Positions 1 to 8,161 of a DNA stretch of 64,000 nt are shown in pieces (within the stretch, counting starts at the first letter, position 1; each line of letters starts with the position of its first letter). The stretch is from positions 558,001-622,000 of the forward strand of contig NZ_CP022527.1 in NCBI RefSeq assembly GCF_002237445.1. The letters run 5' to 3'. A model generated the notes under the pieces. That model saw nothing but the letters and a program-made list of their open reading frames with translations, made no database searches and was not told where the DNA came from. The translations under genes were made by a program, and so were the position numbers. This DNA comes from Neisseria sp. KEM232. Its GTDB lineage: Bacteria > Pseudomonadota > Gammaproteobacteria > Burkholderiales > Neisseriaceae.

Positions 1-1059
1 GGCGTGTACCACATCCTGAACGACGAAATCTATCTCTTTGAAGCCGGCGGCGAACGCCTGCCACACGAGTTCGACATCATCAAAGGCATCGACAATCCTG
101 AACTGGAACAACGCTTTCCGCTGGAAATCCAGCAGTTGCGCGACGAAATTGAATTGGTGCAGGCTGCTTCCAACGAGTTCAATCTCGACGAATTTCTCGC
201 CGGCGAGCTCACGCCCGTGTTCTTCGGTTCGGCGATTAACAACTTCGGCATTCAGGAAATCCTCAATTCATTGATTGACTGGGCGCCCGCGCCGAAACCG
301 CGCGATGCGACCGTGCGCATGGTCGAACCGGACGAGCCGAAGTTTTCCGGATTTATCTTTAAAATCCAAGCCAATATGGACCCGAAACACCGCGACCGCA
401 TCGCCTTTTTGCGCGTCTGCTCCGGCAAATTCGAGCGCGGCATGAAGATGAAACACCTGCGCATCAACCGCGAAATCGCCGCCTCCAGCGTGGTTACATT
501 CATGTCGCACGACCGCGAGCTGGTGGAAGAAGCCTACGCGGGCGACATCATCGGGATCCCGAACCACGGCAACATCCAAATCGGCGACAGCTTCTCCGAA
601 GGCGAACAACTGGCGTTCACCGGCATCCCCTTCTTCGCGCCCGAACTGTTCCGCAGCGTCCGTATCAAAAATCCGCTGAAAATCAAGCAACTGCAAAAAG
701 GTTTGCAACAACTCGGCGAAGAAGGCGCGGTTCAAGTCTTCAAACCGATGAGCGGCGCGGATTTGATTTTGGGCGCGGTCGGCGTGTTGCAGTTTGAAGT
801 CGTTACCTCGCGCCTTGCCAACGAATACGGCGTAGAAGCCGTGTTCGACAACGCATCCATCTGGTCGGCGCGCTGGGTATCGTGTGAAGACAAGAAAAAA
901 CTGGCGGAGTTTGAAAAAGCCAATGCGGGCAATCTCGCTATCGACGCAGGCGGCAATCTCGCCTACCTCGCCCCCAACCGCGTAAACCTGAACCTAACGC
1001 AGGAACGCTGGCCGGACATCGTGTTCCACGAAACGCGCGAGCATTCGGTGAAGCTGTAA
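1..1059 (+). CDS. prfC: Peptide chain release factor 3, C-terminal part
   Basis: RF3 is the translational GTPase that removes RF1/RF2 from the ribosome after peptide release. The frame is open at the window edge, so the G domain with its P-loop is missing; about 352 residues remain. What is left covers the end of the G domain, the EF-Tu-like second domain (after WAPAPKPRDA, containing KIQANMDPKHRDRIAFLRV) and the RF3-specific C-terminal domain (QVFKPMSGADLILGAVGVLQFEVV). These segments are typical of PrfC and distinguish it from EF-G. The gene ends in front of a DUS inverted-repeat terminator. No anomaly is seen in the visible part. Confidence 0.95.
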   Translation, partial: GVYHILNDEIYLFEAGGERLPHEFDIIKGIDNPELEQRFPLEIQQLRDEIELVQAASNEFNLDEFLAGELTPVFFGSAINNFGIQEILNSLIDWAPAPKPRDATVRMVEPDEPKFSGFIFKIQANMDPKHRDRIAFLRVCSGKFERGMKMKHLRINREIAASSVVTFMSHDRELVEEAYAGDIIGIPNHGNIQIGDSFSEGEQLAFTGIPFFAPELFRSVRIKNPLKIKQLQKGLQQLGEEGAVQVFKPMSGADLILGAVGVLQFEVVTSRLANEYGVEAVFDNASIWSARWVSCEDKKKLAEFEKANAGNLAIDAGGNLAYLAPNRVNLNLTQERWPDIVFHETREHSVKL

Positions 1060-1077
1060 AGCGCTGCGCCGACACAG

Positions 1078-1121
1078 AGGCCGTCTGAAAACCCTGTTTT
1101 GACAGGTTTCAGACGGCCTTT
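1078..1121. terminator. DUS inverted-repeat terminator after prfC
   Basis: AGGCCGTCTGAA at 1078-1089 is followed by its reverse complement at 1108-1119, giving a 12-bp stem with an 18-nt loop. Paired DUS copies used as terminators are well known in Neisseria. Confidence 0.75.
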
Positions 1122-1185
1122 GCTTGATTTCTGCGGCCAAACGGCCCATATTGCGCCCGTCTTTACTTTTCACGCCAAGCAAGCC

Positions 1186-2154
1186 ATGAGCCACACCGTC
1201 CGCCTGACATTCGACGACATCGACAACACCGTCCTGCAACGCCTCGCCGGCCCCTTCGACGCCAACCTTGCCGCGCTGGGCAAGGCTTTGGACATCCAAA
1301 TCACCCGCCGCTTCGCCGACTTCACCTTTATCGGCGGCCTCGCCCATGCCGGACGCCGCGCCCTCGTCGCCCTTGCCGACACCGCCGAAATCCGCGACCT
1401 CGAAGACAACGACATCAGCCTGGCCGCCGTCGAAGCCAAAACCGCCGACGCCGCCCACGAAGAAAAAAACGACGGCAAACAGTATTACCTGCAAACCAAG
1501 CGCGGCAGCATCGGCGGGCGCACGCCGCGGCAAAACGGCTACATCCGCGCCCTTCTGAACCACGACATCGTCTTCGGCCTCGGCCCGGCGGGCACGGGCA
1601 AAACCTATCTCGCCGTGGCCGCTGCCGCCGACGCGATGGAAAAACACCAAATCGAGCGCATCATCCTCGTGCGCCCCGCCGTCGAAGCGGGCGAAAAACT
1701 CGGTTTCCTGCCCGGCGACCTCACGCAGAAAGTCGACCCCTATCTGCGCCCGCTCTACGACGCGCTTTACGATCTGATGGGCTTCGACCGCGTCACCAAA
1801 CTCTTGGAAAAAGGCCTGATCGAAATCGCCCCGCTGGCCTATATGCGCGGCCGCACCCTCAACAGCGCCTACGTCATTCTCGACGAAGCGCAGAACACCA
1901 CGCCCGAGCAGATGAAGATGTTCCTCACCCGCATCGGCTTCGGCACGAAAGCGGTCATCACCGGCGACACCAGTCAGATCGACCTGCCGAAAAATATCAA
2001 ATCCGGCCTGAAAGACGCGCGCGAAAAACTGCGCGGCATTGAAGGGCTGTATTTCCACACCTTCACCAGCGAAGACGTTGTCCGCCACCCGCTCGTGCAG
2101 AAAATCGTCGAAGCCTACGAAGCGGCCGACGAGCGCGGACAAGAGGCCGTCTGA
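1186..2154 (+). CDS. phoH: PhoH-like ATPase
   Basis: This is a PhoH/YbeZ-family P-loop ATPase of 322 residues, a cytoplasmic protein usually linked to RNA metabolism together with YbeY. The Walker A motif GPAGTGKT lies at residues 133-140 and the Walker B motif VILDEAQN around residue 230. The N-terminal extension carries the KH-like region usual for the family. I chose the ATG at 1186 (MSHTVRLTFD) because the frame upstream of it lies inside the prfC terminator and has no protein character. The stop TGA is formed inside a DUS copy at 2149-2160. YbeY is not in the window next to it. Confidence 0.9.
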   Translation: MSHTVRLTFDDIDNTVLQRLAGPFDANLAALGKALDIQITRRFADFTFIGGLAHAGRRALVALADTAEIRDLEDNDISLAAVEAKTADAAHEEKNDGKQYYLQTKRGSIGGRTPRQNGYIRALLNHDIVFGLGPAGTGKTYLAVAAAADAMEKHQIERIILVRPAVEAGEKLGFLPGDLTQKVDPYLRPLYDALYDLMGFDRVTKLLEKGLIEIAPLAYMRGRTLNSAYVILDEAQNTTPEQMKMFLTRIGFGTKAVITGDTSQIDLPKNIKSGLKDAREKLRGIEGLYFHTFTSEDVVRHPLVQKIVEAYEAADERGQEAV

Positions 2155-2163
2155 AAAGCCCGA

Positions 2164-2194
2164 AGGCCGTCTGAAAGCCTTTCAGACGGCCTCC
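2164..2194. terminator. DUS inverted-repeat terminator after phoH
   Basis: AGGCCGTCTGAA at 2164-2175 and TTCAGACGGCCT at 2181-2192 form a 12-bp stem with a 5-nt loop. A further direct DUS copy overlaps the phoH stop codon. Confidence 0.7.
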
Positions 2195-2223
2195 GATGCC
2201 AAGTCTGCAAAAGGAAACCCGCC

Positions 2224-2685
2224 GTGAACACCATACAAGGCGATTTGATCGCCCTCGCGTTGGCCGGACGCTTCGACCTTATCGTCCACGGCTGCAACTG
2301 CCGCCACGCGATGGACGCGGGTATCGCCAAACAAATCAAGGCCGCCTTTCCCGAAGCCTACGCCGCCGACCTCGCCACGCCCAAAAGCGCGGGCAAACTC
2401 GGCACCATCAGCACCGCCGCCGTCGAACGCGGCGGCGTGCGTTTCATCATCGCCAACGCCTACACCCAAGACCACTGGCAGGGCGCGGGCGTGCTGGCCG
2501 ACTATGCCGCCATCCGCGCCGCCTTCGCCGAAATCGCACGCCGCTATCCCGACAAGCGCATCGCCTACCCGAAAATCGGCGCCGGACTGGCCAAAGGCGA
2601 CTGGCAGGCCATCGCCGCCATCATTGACGAAGAGTTGGCAGGCTGCGGCCACACCCTCGTCGAATATGCTCCTAGGGGCTGTTGA
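2224..2685 (+). CDS. Stand-alone macro-domain protein
   Basis: This 153-residue protein has the layout of a bacterial or phage macro domain, which binds ADP-ribose and related nucleotides: an early DLI segment, HGCNCRHAMDAGIAKQIKAAFP in the ligand-loop region, and GAGLAKGDW later. It is close to the phage-type ADP-ribose-1''-phosphatase-like macro proteins. The start is GTG at 2224. The last four codons (Arg-Gly-Cys-stop) are supplied by the left end of the miniature element that begins at 2673, so the natural C-terminus may have been altered by that insertion. The substrate is not known. Confidence 0.75.
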   Translation: MNTIQGDLIALALAGRFDLIVHGCNCRHAMDAGIAKQIKAAFPEAYAADLATPKSAGKLGTISTAAVERGGVRFIIANAYTQDHWQGAGVLADYAAIRAAFAEIARRYPDKRIAYPKIGAGLAKGDWQAIAAIIDEELAGCGHTLVEYAPRGC

Positions 2686-2838
2686 CATTTGGTTTGCGAA
2701 GCGGATTTTGCGCCATAAAACAGCATCTGCCGCGTTGCAAATCCTCACAAGGTGTCCAACCTTGCTGCGGTTTGCGCCTTGCATCTGCCGCTTTCTGACG
2801 CAAAATCCGCTTCGCAAACCAATTGTCAACAGCCCCTA
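2673..2838. mobile_element. Miniature inverted-repeat element, copy 1
   Basis: A 166-bp element with nearly perfect terminal inverted repeats of about 38 bp. The left end starts TAGGGGCTGTTGACATTTGG and the right end is the complement of TAGGGGCTGTTGACAATTGG, with GGTTTGCGAAGCGGATTTTG continuing in both arms. It lacks any transposase frame. TA at both edges could be the target duplication. A diverged second copy lies at 61480-61640. The family name is not known to me; mobilisation in trans by an IS transposase with GGGGCTGT-type ends is an inference. Confidence 0.8.
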
Positions 2839-2933
2839 AGACCGTCTGCAACGTTTTCAGACGGCCTTTGCCCCCAAGCCGCAAACAGAGTACATTTACG
2901 CCTGTTTACCCTCTCTTAACGGAACACGCCATC

Positions 2934-4148
2934 ATGGACAAATTCACCAAATCCGCCAAACTCGACCACGTCTGCTACGACATCCGCGGCCCCGTGCACA
3001 AAAAAGCCCTCCAACTCGAAGAAGACGGCCACCAAATCCTCAAACTCAACATCGGCAACCCCGCCCCCTTCGGCTTTGAAGCGCCCGACGAAATCCTTGT
3101 CGACGTTATCCGCAACCTGCCCACCTCGCAGGGCTATTGCGACTCCAAAGGGCTTTATTCCGCCCGCAAAGCCATCGTCCACTATTACCAGACCAAGGGC
3201 CTGCGTGACGTCACCGTCGACGACGTCTACATCGGCAACGGCGTGTCCGAACTCATCACCATGTCCATGCAGGCGCTGTTGAACGACGGCGACGAAATCC
3301 TCATCCCCGCACCCGACTATCCCTTGTGGACGGCCGCCGCCACCCTCGCCGGCGGCACCGTGCGCCATTACCTGTGCGACGAAGAGCGCGACTGGTTTCC
3401 CAACCTCGCCGACATCGAAGCCAAAATCAACGCCCGCACCAAAGCCATCGTTATCATCAACCCCAACAACCCCACCGGCGCGGTGTACAGCAAAGAAATC
3501 CTGCTCGAAATCGCCGAACTCGCCCGCCGCCACGGCCTGATTATCTTCGCCGACGAAATCTACGACAAAATCCTCTACGACGGTGCCGAACACCACCACA
3601 TCGCCGCCCTGGCGCCCGATTTGCTCACCGTCACCTTCAACGGCCTCTCCAAATCCTACCGCGTGGCCGGATTCCGCCAGGGCTGGATGCTGCTCAACGG
3701 CCCCAAGCAGCACGCCAAAGGCTACATCGAAGGGCTGGACATGCTCGCCTCCATGCGCCTGTGCGCCACCACCCCCATGCAGCACGCCATTCAGACGGCC
3801 TTGGGCGGCTACCAGAGCATTAACGAGCTGATTCTGCCCGGCGGCCGCCTGCTCGAACAGCGCGACAAAGCCTGGGAAATGGTGACGCAGATACCCGGCA
3901 TCAGCTGCGTCAAACCGCAGGGCGCGCTGTATATGTTCCCGAAAATCGACACCGAAATGTACGGCATCACCGACGACATGAAATTCGTCTACGACTTTCT
4001 CGTGCAGGAAAAAGTGCTGCTGGTACACGGCACGGGCTTCAACTGGATCAAACCCGACCACTTCCGCATTGTCACCCTGCCGCACGTCTACCAAATCGAA
4101 GAAGCGATGGAGCGGCTGGCGCGTTTCCTGAAACACTACCGGCAGTAA
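2934..4148 (+). CDS. alaA: Alanine-type aminotransferase
   Basis: A PLP-dependent class I aminotransferase of 404 residues, very like AlaA, which makes alanine from pyruvate and glutamate in the cytoplasm. The Schiff-base lysine is Lys240 in FNGLSKSYRVAG; NPNNPTG (residues 177-182) and FADEIYD (205-211) are the expected cofactor-binding segments. The start is the ATG at 2934 (MDKFTKSAKL), matching the usual family N-terminus; the upstream open frame runs into the miniature element and is not protein-like. It is a single-gene unit bounded by DUS hairpins on both sides. Confidence 0.9.
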   Translation: MDKFTKSAKLDHVCYDIRGPVHKKALQLEEDGHQILKLNIGNPAPFGFEAPDEILVDVIRNLPTSQGYCDSKGLYSARKAIVHYYQTKGLRDVTVDDVYIGNGVSELITMSMQALLNDGDEILIPAPDYPLWTAAATLAGGTVRHYLCDEERDWFPNLADIEAKINARTKAIVIINPNNPTGAVYSKEILLEIAELARRHGLIIFADEIYDKILYDGAEHHHIAALAPDLLTVTFNGLSKSYRVAGFRQGWMLLNGPKQHAKGYIEGLDMLASMRLCATTPMQHAIQTALGGYQSINELILPGGRLLEQRDKAWEMVTQIPGISCVKPQGALYMFPKIDTEMYGITDDMKFVYDFLVQEKVLLVHGTGFNWIKPDHFRIVTLPHVYQIEEAMERLARFLKHYRQ

Positions 4149-4165
4149 ACGCGCCAAACGTTCCG

Positions 4166-4206
4166 AGGCCGTCTGAAAGCGGCAAACGCCTTTTCAGACG
4201 GCCTCC
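4166..4206. terminator. DUS inverted-repeat terminator after alaA
   Basis: AGGCCGTCTGAA at 4166-4177 pairs with TTCAGACGGCCT at 4193-4204. Two more direct DUS copies follow before copA. Confidence 0.7.
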
Positions 4207-4284
4207 TGCTTCTCGCTCCGCTACTCTATACAGGCCGTCTGAAAACAGGCCGTCTGAAACGCCAAAACCAAGGAAGAACCCACC

Positions 4285-6444
4285 ATGCAACAAAAAGCCC
4301 GTTTCCAAATCGAAGGCATGAACTGCCAGGCCTGTGCTTCGCGCATTGAAAAGGTATTGAACAAAAAAGACTTTGTCGAATCGGCAGGCGTGAATTTTGC
4401 CGGCGAAGAGGCGCAGGTGGTGTTTGACGACAGCCGCGTGTCCGCCGCCGAGATTGCCGCGATTATCGATAAGGCGGGTTTCCGTGCGGTGGAAAAAACC
4501 GAGGCGGTCATGCCGCAGGATGTGCCGGTACGTATCGGCTGGCGGCTGGCTTTGCTGCTGGCGGTGAATATCCCGTTTCTCATCGGCATGGCGGGCATGA
4601 TGGCGGGGCGGCATGATTGGATGCTGCCGCCTGTGTGGCAGTTTGCGCTGGCCAGCGTGGTGCAGCTTTGGCTGGCCGTGCCGTTTTACAAAAGCGCGTG
4701 GGCGAGCATACGCGGCGGGCTGGCGAATATGGATGTGTTGGTAACCATTGGCACGCTGTCGATTTACCTTTACTCGGCCTATATGCTGTTTTTCGGTGCA
4801 CACGCAGCACACGGCGCGCATGTGTATTTTGAAGCGGGCGTGATGGTGGTGGGCTTTGTGTCGCTGGGCAAATTTTTGGAGCAGCGCACGAAAAAATCCA
4901 GCCTCAACAGCCTGGGTTTGCTTATCAAACTCACGCCCGCGCAGGTCAGCGTGATGCGCGGCGGCGCGTGGGTTGCGCTGCCGGCCGACCAAATCGCCGT
5001 CGGCGACCTGATACGCGCCAACCACGGCGAGCGCATCGCCGCAGACGGCATCGTCGAGAGCGGCAGCGGCTGGGCAGACGAGAGCCATCTCACCGGCGAA
5101 TCGCGCCCCGAAGTCAAACAGGCGGGCAGCAAAGTGTTGGCCGGTGCGCTGATGAGCGACGGCAGCATTACCTACCGCGCCGCCAAACTCGGCAGCGCCA
5201 CGCTGTTGGGCGACATGATGAACGCGCTCTCCGAAGCGCAGGGCAGCAAAGCACCAATTGCACGCGTGGCCGACAAAGCGGCGGCGGTGTTTGTGCCCGC
5301 CGTGGCGGGCGTGTCTCTGCTGACTTTTGTTTTGAACTGGGTTTTCAGCGGCGATTGGACGATTGCCCTGATGCGCGCCGTGGCCGTGCTCGTGATTGCC
5401 TGCCCGTGCGCGCTCGGCCTCGCCACGCCAGCCGCGATTATGGTGGGCATGGGCAAAGCGGCGCGGCACGGCATCTGGTTTAAAGACGCGGCCGCGATGG
5501 AAACCGCCGCCCGCGTCGATACCGTGGTGCTCGACAAAACGGGCACGCTCACCGAAGGCCGCCCGCGCGTGGCAGCCGTATGGCTGGCCGACGCAGACAG
5601 CGTTGACGAAAACGGCCTCTACCGCTTCGCCGCCGCCATCGAACAAAACGCCGCCCATCCGCTTGCCGCCGCCATCGTAGCCGCCGCACGCAAACGCGGC
5701 ATCGACATTCCGCCGTCTGAAAACGCGCACACCGCCGTCGGCGCAGGCATCAGCGCGTATGTTGACGGCGCAGAAGTCAAAGCAGGCCAAGCCGGTTTTG
5801 CAGGCGTCGAACTGCCCGACTCCCTCTTTTCAGACGGCCTATGGCGCAGCGCAAGCATTGTCGCCGTATCAGTGGGCGGCAAACCCGCAGGCGCGTTTGC
5901 ACTCTCCGACACGCTCAAAGCCGATGCCGCCGAAGCCGTAGGCCGTCTGAAAGCGCGCGGCATCCGCGTGCTCGTACTCAGCGGCGACAAGCAGGCCGCT
6001 GTTGACGACATCGCGGCGCAACTGGGCATCGCCGAAGCACGCGGCAGCATGACCCCGCGCGGCAAAGCTGCCGAAATCGAACGGCTCAAAGCCGAAGGCC
6101 GCACCGTGGCGATGGTGGGCGACGGCATCAACGATGCCCCCGCGCTGGCCGCCGCCGATGTCAGCTTTGCCGTGAAAGGCGGCGCGGACATCGCCGAACA
6201 CAGCGCATCGGCCACGCTGATGCAGCACTCGGTCAACCGCCTCGCCGACGCGCTTTTCATCTCGCAGGCCACGCTGAAAAACATCCGGCAAAACCTGTTT
6301 TTCGCCTTTTTCTACAACACCTTGGGCATCCCGCTGGCCGCGCTGGGCTACCTCAGCCCCGTGATTGCGGGCGCAGCGATGGCCGCCAGCTCGATTTCCG
6401 TACTCGGCAACGCGCTGCGTTTGAAAAAAGTGAAGATTGGTTGA
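4285..6444 (+). CDS. copA: Copper-exporting P1B-type ATPase
   Basis: A 719-residue inner-membrane copper(I) efflux ATPase. It has one N-terminal heavy-metal-binding domain with GMNCQACASR (Cys14 and Cys17), the actuator motif TGES at 270-273, the membrane metal site Cys-Pro-Cys at 373-375, the phosphorylated Asp417 in DKTGT, and the hinge GDGINDAPA near the end. Length and single metal-binding domain are usual for neisserial CopA. The start ATG at 4285 follows a purine-rich site (AAGGAAG). The next gene, a membrane protein, begins 37 nt downstream and may be cotranscribed. No MerR-type operator was recognised. Confidence 0.93.
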   Translation: MQQKARFQIEGMNCQACASRIEKVLNKKDFVESAGVNFAGEEAQVVFDDSRVSAAEIAAIIDKAGFRAVEKTEAVMPQDVPVRIGWRLALLLAVNIPFLIGMAGMMAGRHDWMLPPVWQFALASVVQLWLAVPFYKSAWASIRGGLANMDVLVTIGTLSIYLYSAYMLFFGAHAAHGAHVYFEAGVMVVGFVSLGKFLEQRTKKSSLNSLGLLIKLTPAQVSVMRGGAWVALPADQIAVGDLIRANHGERIAADGIVESGSGWADESHLTGESRPEVKQAGSKVLAGALMSDGSITYRAAKLGSATLLGDMMNALSEAQGSKAPIARVADKAAAVFVPAVAGVSLLTFVLNWVFSGDWTIALMRAVAVLVIACPCALGLATPAAIMVGMGKAARHGIWFKDAAAMETAARVDTVVLDKTGTLTEGRPRVAAVWLADADSVDENGLYRFAAAIEQNAAHPLAAAIVAAARKRGIDIPPSENAHTAVGAGISAYVDGAEVKAGQAGFAGVELPDSLFSDGLWRSASIVAVSVGGKPAGAFALSDTLKADAAEAVGRLKARGIRVLVLSGDKQAAVDDIAAQLGIAEARGSMTPRGKAAEIERLKAEGRTVAMVGDGINDAPALAAADVSFAVKGGADIAEHSASATLMQHSVNRLADALFISQATLKNIRQNLFFAFFYNTLGIPLAALGYLSPVIAGAAMAASSISVLGNALRLKKVKIG

Positions 6445-6481
6445 AAAGGGCATGAGGCCGTCTGAAAACAGAAAGAAACCC

Positions 6482-7102
6482 ATGTCTAAACCGCAAAACC
6501 TGTTCCCCCTGATACTCGCTCTTGCGCTGGCCGCGCTGATGGTATGGTCGGGCATTGCCCCGCTCGACCGCGCCGTGTGGTATGCCGAGATTATTCCCGT
6601 GTCGGCCGTGTTTTTCGCGCTGGTGCTGACGCACCGCCGCTTCCGTTTCAGCAACGCGGCGTATTTGCTGATGAGCCTGTGGCTGTTTATGCACACCGTC
6701 GGCGCGCACTATACCTTTGCCGCCGTACCCTTCGACGCCGCCAACCGCCTGCTTGCGCCGCTGTTGGGCGAGGGGCGCAACCATTTCGACCGCGTCAGCC
6801 ACTACATCATCGGCTTCTACGCCTTTGCAATGGCCGAATGGCTGCTGCGCCGCCGCCTTGCGGGCTTGCCGCTGGCGTTGTTTTTCTCGCTGTTTTTTAT
6901 CATGAGCATGGCGGCGGCCTATGAAATCATCGAATGGCAGTATGCCGTTATCGAAGGCGGGCAGGCGGGCATCGAAGTGCTCGGCTCGCAGGGCGATATT
7001 TGGGACGCACAAAAAGACATGCTGGCCGACACGCTCGGGGCGCTGACTTCGCTGGTGCTGTTTTTGCTGCTGCGGCCGGACAGGCGGGCAGAGGCCGTCT
7101 GA
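6482..7102 (+). CDS. DUF2238 (YjdF-type) membrane protein
   Basis: A polytopic inner-membrane protein of 206 residues with about five or six hydrophobic segments. HTVGAHYTF, NHFDRVSHYIIGF and the segment around AAYEIIEW, GSQGDIWDAQKDMLADTLGA are the acidic/His signature of the DUF2238/YjdF family. Function unknown. I chose the ATG at 6482 (MSKPQN) over the upstream in-frame codon at 6437 because the latter lies within the copA 3' end and codes through a DUS copy. The gene ends inside another DUS copy. Confidence 0.75.
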   Translation: MSKPQNLFPLILALALAALMVWSGIAPLDRAVWYAEIIPVSAVFFALVLTHRRFRFSNAAYLLMSLWLFMHTVGAHYTFAAVPFDAANRLLAPLLGEGRNHFDRVSHYIIGFYAFAMAEWLLRRRLAGLPLALFFSLFFIMSMAAAYEIIEWQYAVIEGGQAGIEVLGSQGDIWDAQKDMLADTLGALTSLVLFLLLRPDRRAEAV

Positions 7103-7167
7103 AACCGAAAACAAGGCGGCAGCGGAGTGCAACCCCGTTTCCCGCCTGCATCACAATCTACACGGAA

Positions 7168-7206
7168 ACAAAAAAGCCTGCGGTGCTGCCGCAGGCTTTT
7201 TTTCGT
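7168..7206. terminator. Bidirectional rho-independent terminator
   Basis: An A-run, the stem AAGCCTGCGG/CCGCAGGCTT with a TGCT loop, then a T-run. It can end transcription of both the DUF2238 gene (plus) and the META-domain gene (minus). Confidence 0.85.
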
Positions 7207-7212
7207 TTGCGT

Positions 7213-7599
7213 TTATTCGCTTTCGCGTTCGGCGCGCAGCAGCACCTTGCCGCGTCTGCCCGTGAGCGTAAGCGTGTTGCCTTTGACGCGGTAGGCCGCG
7301 CCGCGTTCGAGGATTTGCGCGATGGCCGCTTCGTGTGCCATCGCGTCGCCTTCGCAGGCTTTCAGGGTGGAGGCGGCGGCTTGGGCTTTCAGACGGCCTT
7401 TTGTGACGCGGTAGGCGGCGTTGAGGGTGTTGCAGCCGGCGCTTGCGTGCAGGCGGTGTTCGGCGGCATCGAACTCGATAAAGGCGCCGTCTGTGGGTTT
7501 GCCTGCGGCTTCGAGTATCTGCCAGCGGCCGTCGGGCTGTGCGGCCGATGCGGCGGCGGCAGAGAGGGCGAGCAGGGCGGCGAGGGCGGTTTTTTTCAT
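7213..7599 (-). CDS. Secreted META-domain protein
   Basis: A 128-residue protein with a clear signal peptide (MKKTALAALLALSAAAASA, then QPDG). The remainder fits the META/HslJ domain: DGRWQILEAAGKP, FIEFDAAEHRLHASAGCNTLNAAYRV, a second conserved cysteine in STLKACEGD, and a C-terminal LTLTGRRGKVLL strand. The two cysteines could form a disulfide in the periplasm. META-domain proteins are associated with surface or stress functions, but the exact role is unknown. Confidence 0.75.
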   Translation of the reverse strand: MKKTALAALLALSAAAASAAQPDGRWQILEAAGKPTDGAFIEFDAAEHRLHASAGCNTLNAAYRVTKGRLKAQAAASTLKACEGDAMAHEAAIAQILERGAAYRVKGNTLTLTGRRGKVLLRAERESE

Positions 7600-7660
7600 G
7601 ATGCTTCCTTTGCAGTTGGTGGAAAAAAGGGTTTCAGACGGCCTGTGGCGTGTCGGGCAT

Positions 7661-7996
7661 TCAGGCGCGGTTGTCGGGGTCGAGGGCGGCTGTGGCCAGG
7701 CGCAGCCACTGCCAGGCGATGCGGTAATGGTCGCCGAAGGCGTTAAAGAGCGCGTCTTCGCTCAATACGCTGTATTCGCCCTGCGTGTGCAGCGAGACGG
7801 GCAGGCCGTCTGAAACCGCGTTGCAGTAGGGCATGTATTCGGTTGCGTAAAAACGGTCGAGTTCGGCCATGATGTCTGCCGCCTGCCGCCATTGCGCCTG
7901 CGCATCTTCCAGCGCGGGCAGCAGATCGAGCCAGCGGCGGTAGAGGGCTTGGATTTCATCGATGCGCCGCTGCGCCTGTTCGGGGGTGATGTTCAT
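7661..7996 (-). CDS. DUF4298-type protein
   Basis: A 111-residue acidic cytoplasmic protein, helical in its first two-thirds, with a conserved tail TQGEYSVLSEDALFNAFGDHY that is characteristic of DUF4298 proteins. Function unknown. A DUS copy in the coding sequence gives the residues VSDGLP. It is followed by the META-domain gene on the same strand, 61 nt away, so the two may be cotranscribed. Confidence 0.65.
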   Translation of the reverse strand: MNITPEQAQRRIDEIQALYRRWLDLLPALEDAQAQWRQAADIMAELDRFYATEYMPYCNAVSDGLPVSLHTQGEYSVLSEDALFNAFGDHYRIAWQWLRLATAALDPDNRA

Positions 7997-8020
7997 GTTT
8001 TTTCCTTTCTCGTATTTTTA

Positions 8021-8126
8021 TATAGTGAGCCAAAATAAAAAAGATACAAGGCAGCGAGCCGAAGACATTACAAGTAGTACGGCAAGGCGAGCTAACGCCG
8101 TATATTTTTTATTTGGGCTCACTATA
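8021..8126. mobile_element. Correia-like element (about 106 bp)
   Basis: The sequence runs from TATAGTGAGCCAAAATAAAA to its inverted end, complementary to TATAGTGAGCCCAAATAAAA. The interior carries GACATTACAAGTAGTACGGC and AAGGCGAGCTAACGCCGTA, which is the organisation of the short form of the Correia repeat of Neisseria, with divergent ends. The TA edges fit its known TA target. Confidence 0.75.
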
Positions 8127-8156
8127 GTGAAGCAAAATAAAAAAACTACGGCGTTG
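8123..8156. repeat. Solo Correia-type terminal repeat abutting the element
   Basis: Immediately after the 106-bp element, and sharing its last TATA, is a second end of the other Correia type: TATAGTGAAGCAAAATAAAA followed by ACTACGGCGTTG. It reaches to within six bases of the hemW stop codon. Confidence 0.55.
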
Positions 8157-8161
8157 CTGCT

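Noticed and set aside
994..2142. Long minus-strand frame (382 codons) opposite the PhoH-like gene
   Set aside because: Antisense shadow of a GC-rich gene with clear Walker motifs; no ribosome-binding site and biased composition.
2673..2838. Full insertion sequence
   Set aside because: 166 bp with no transposase frame; only terminal inverted repeats.
2916..4157. Minus-strand frame of 413 codons opposite alaA
   Set aside because: Shadow frame in high-GC coding DNA; alaA carries all catalytic motifs.
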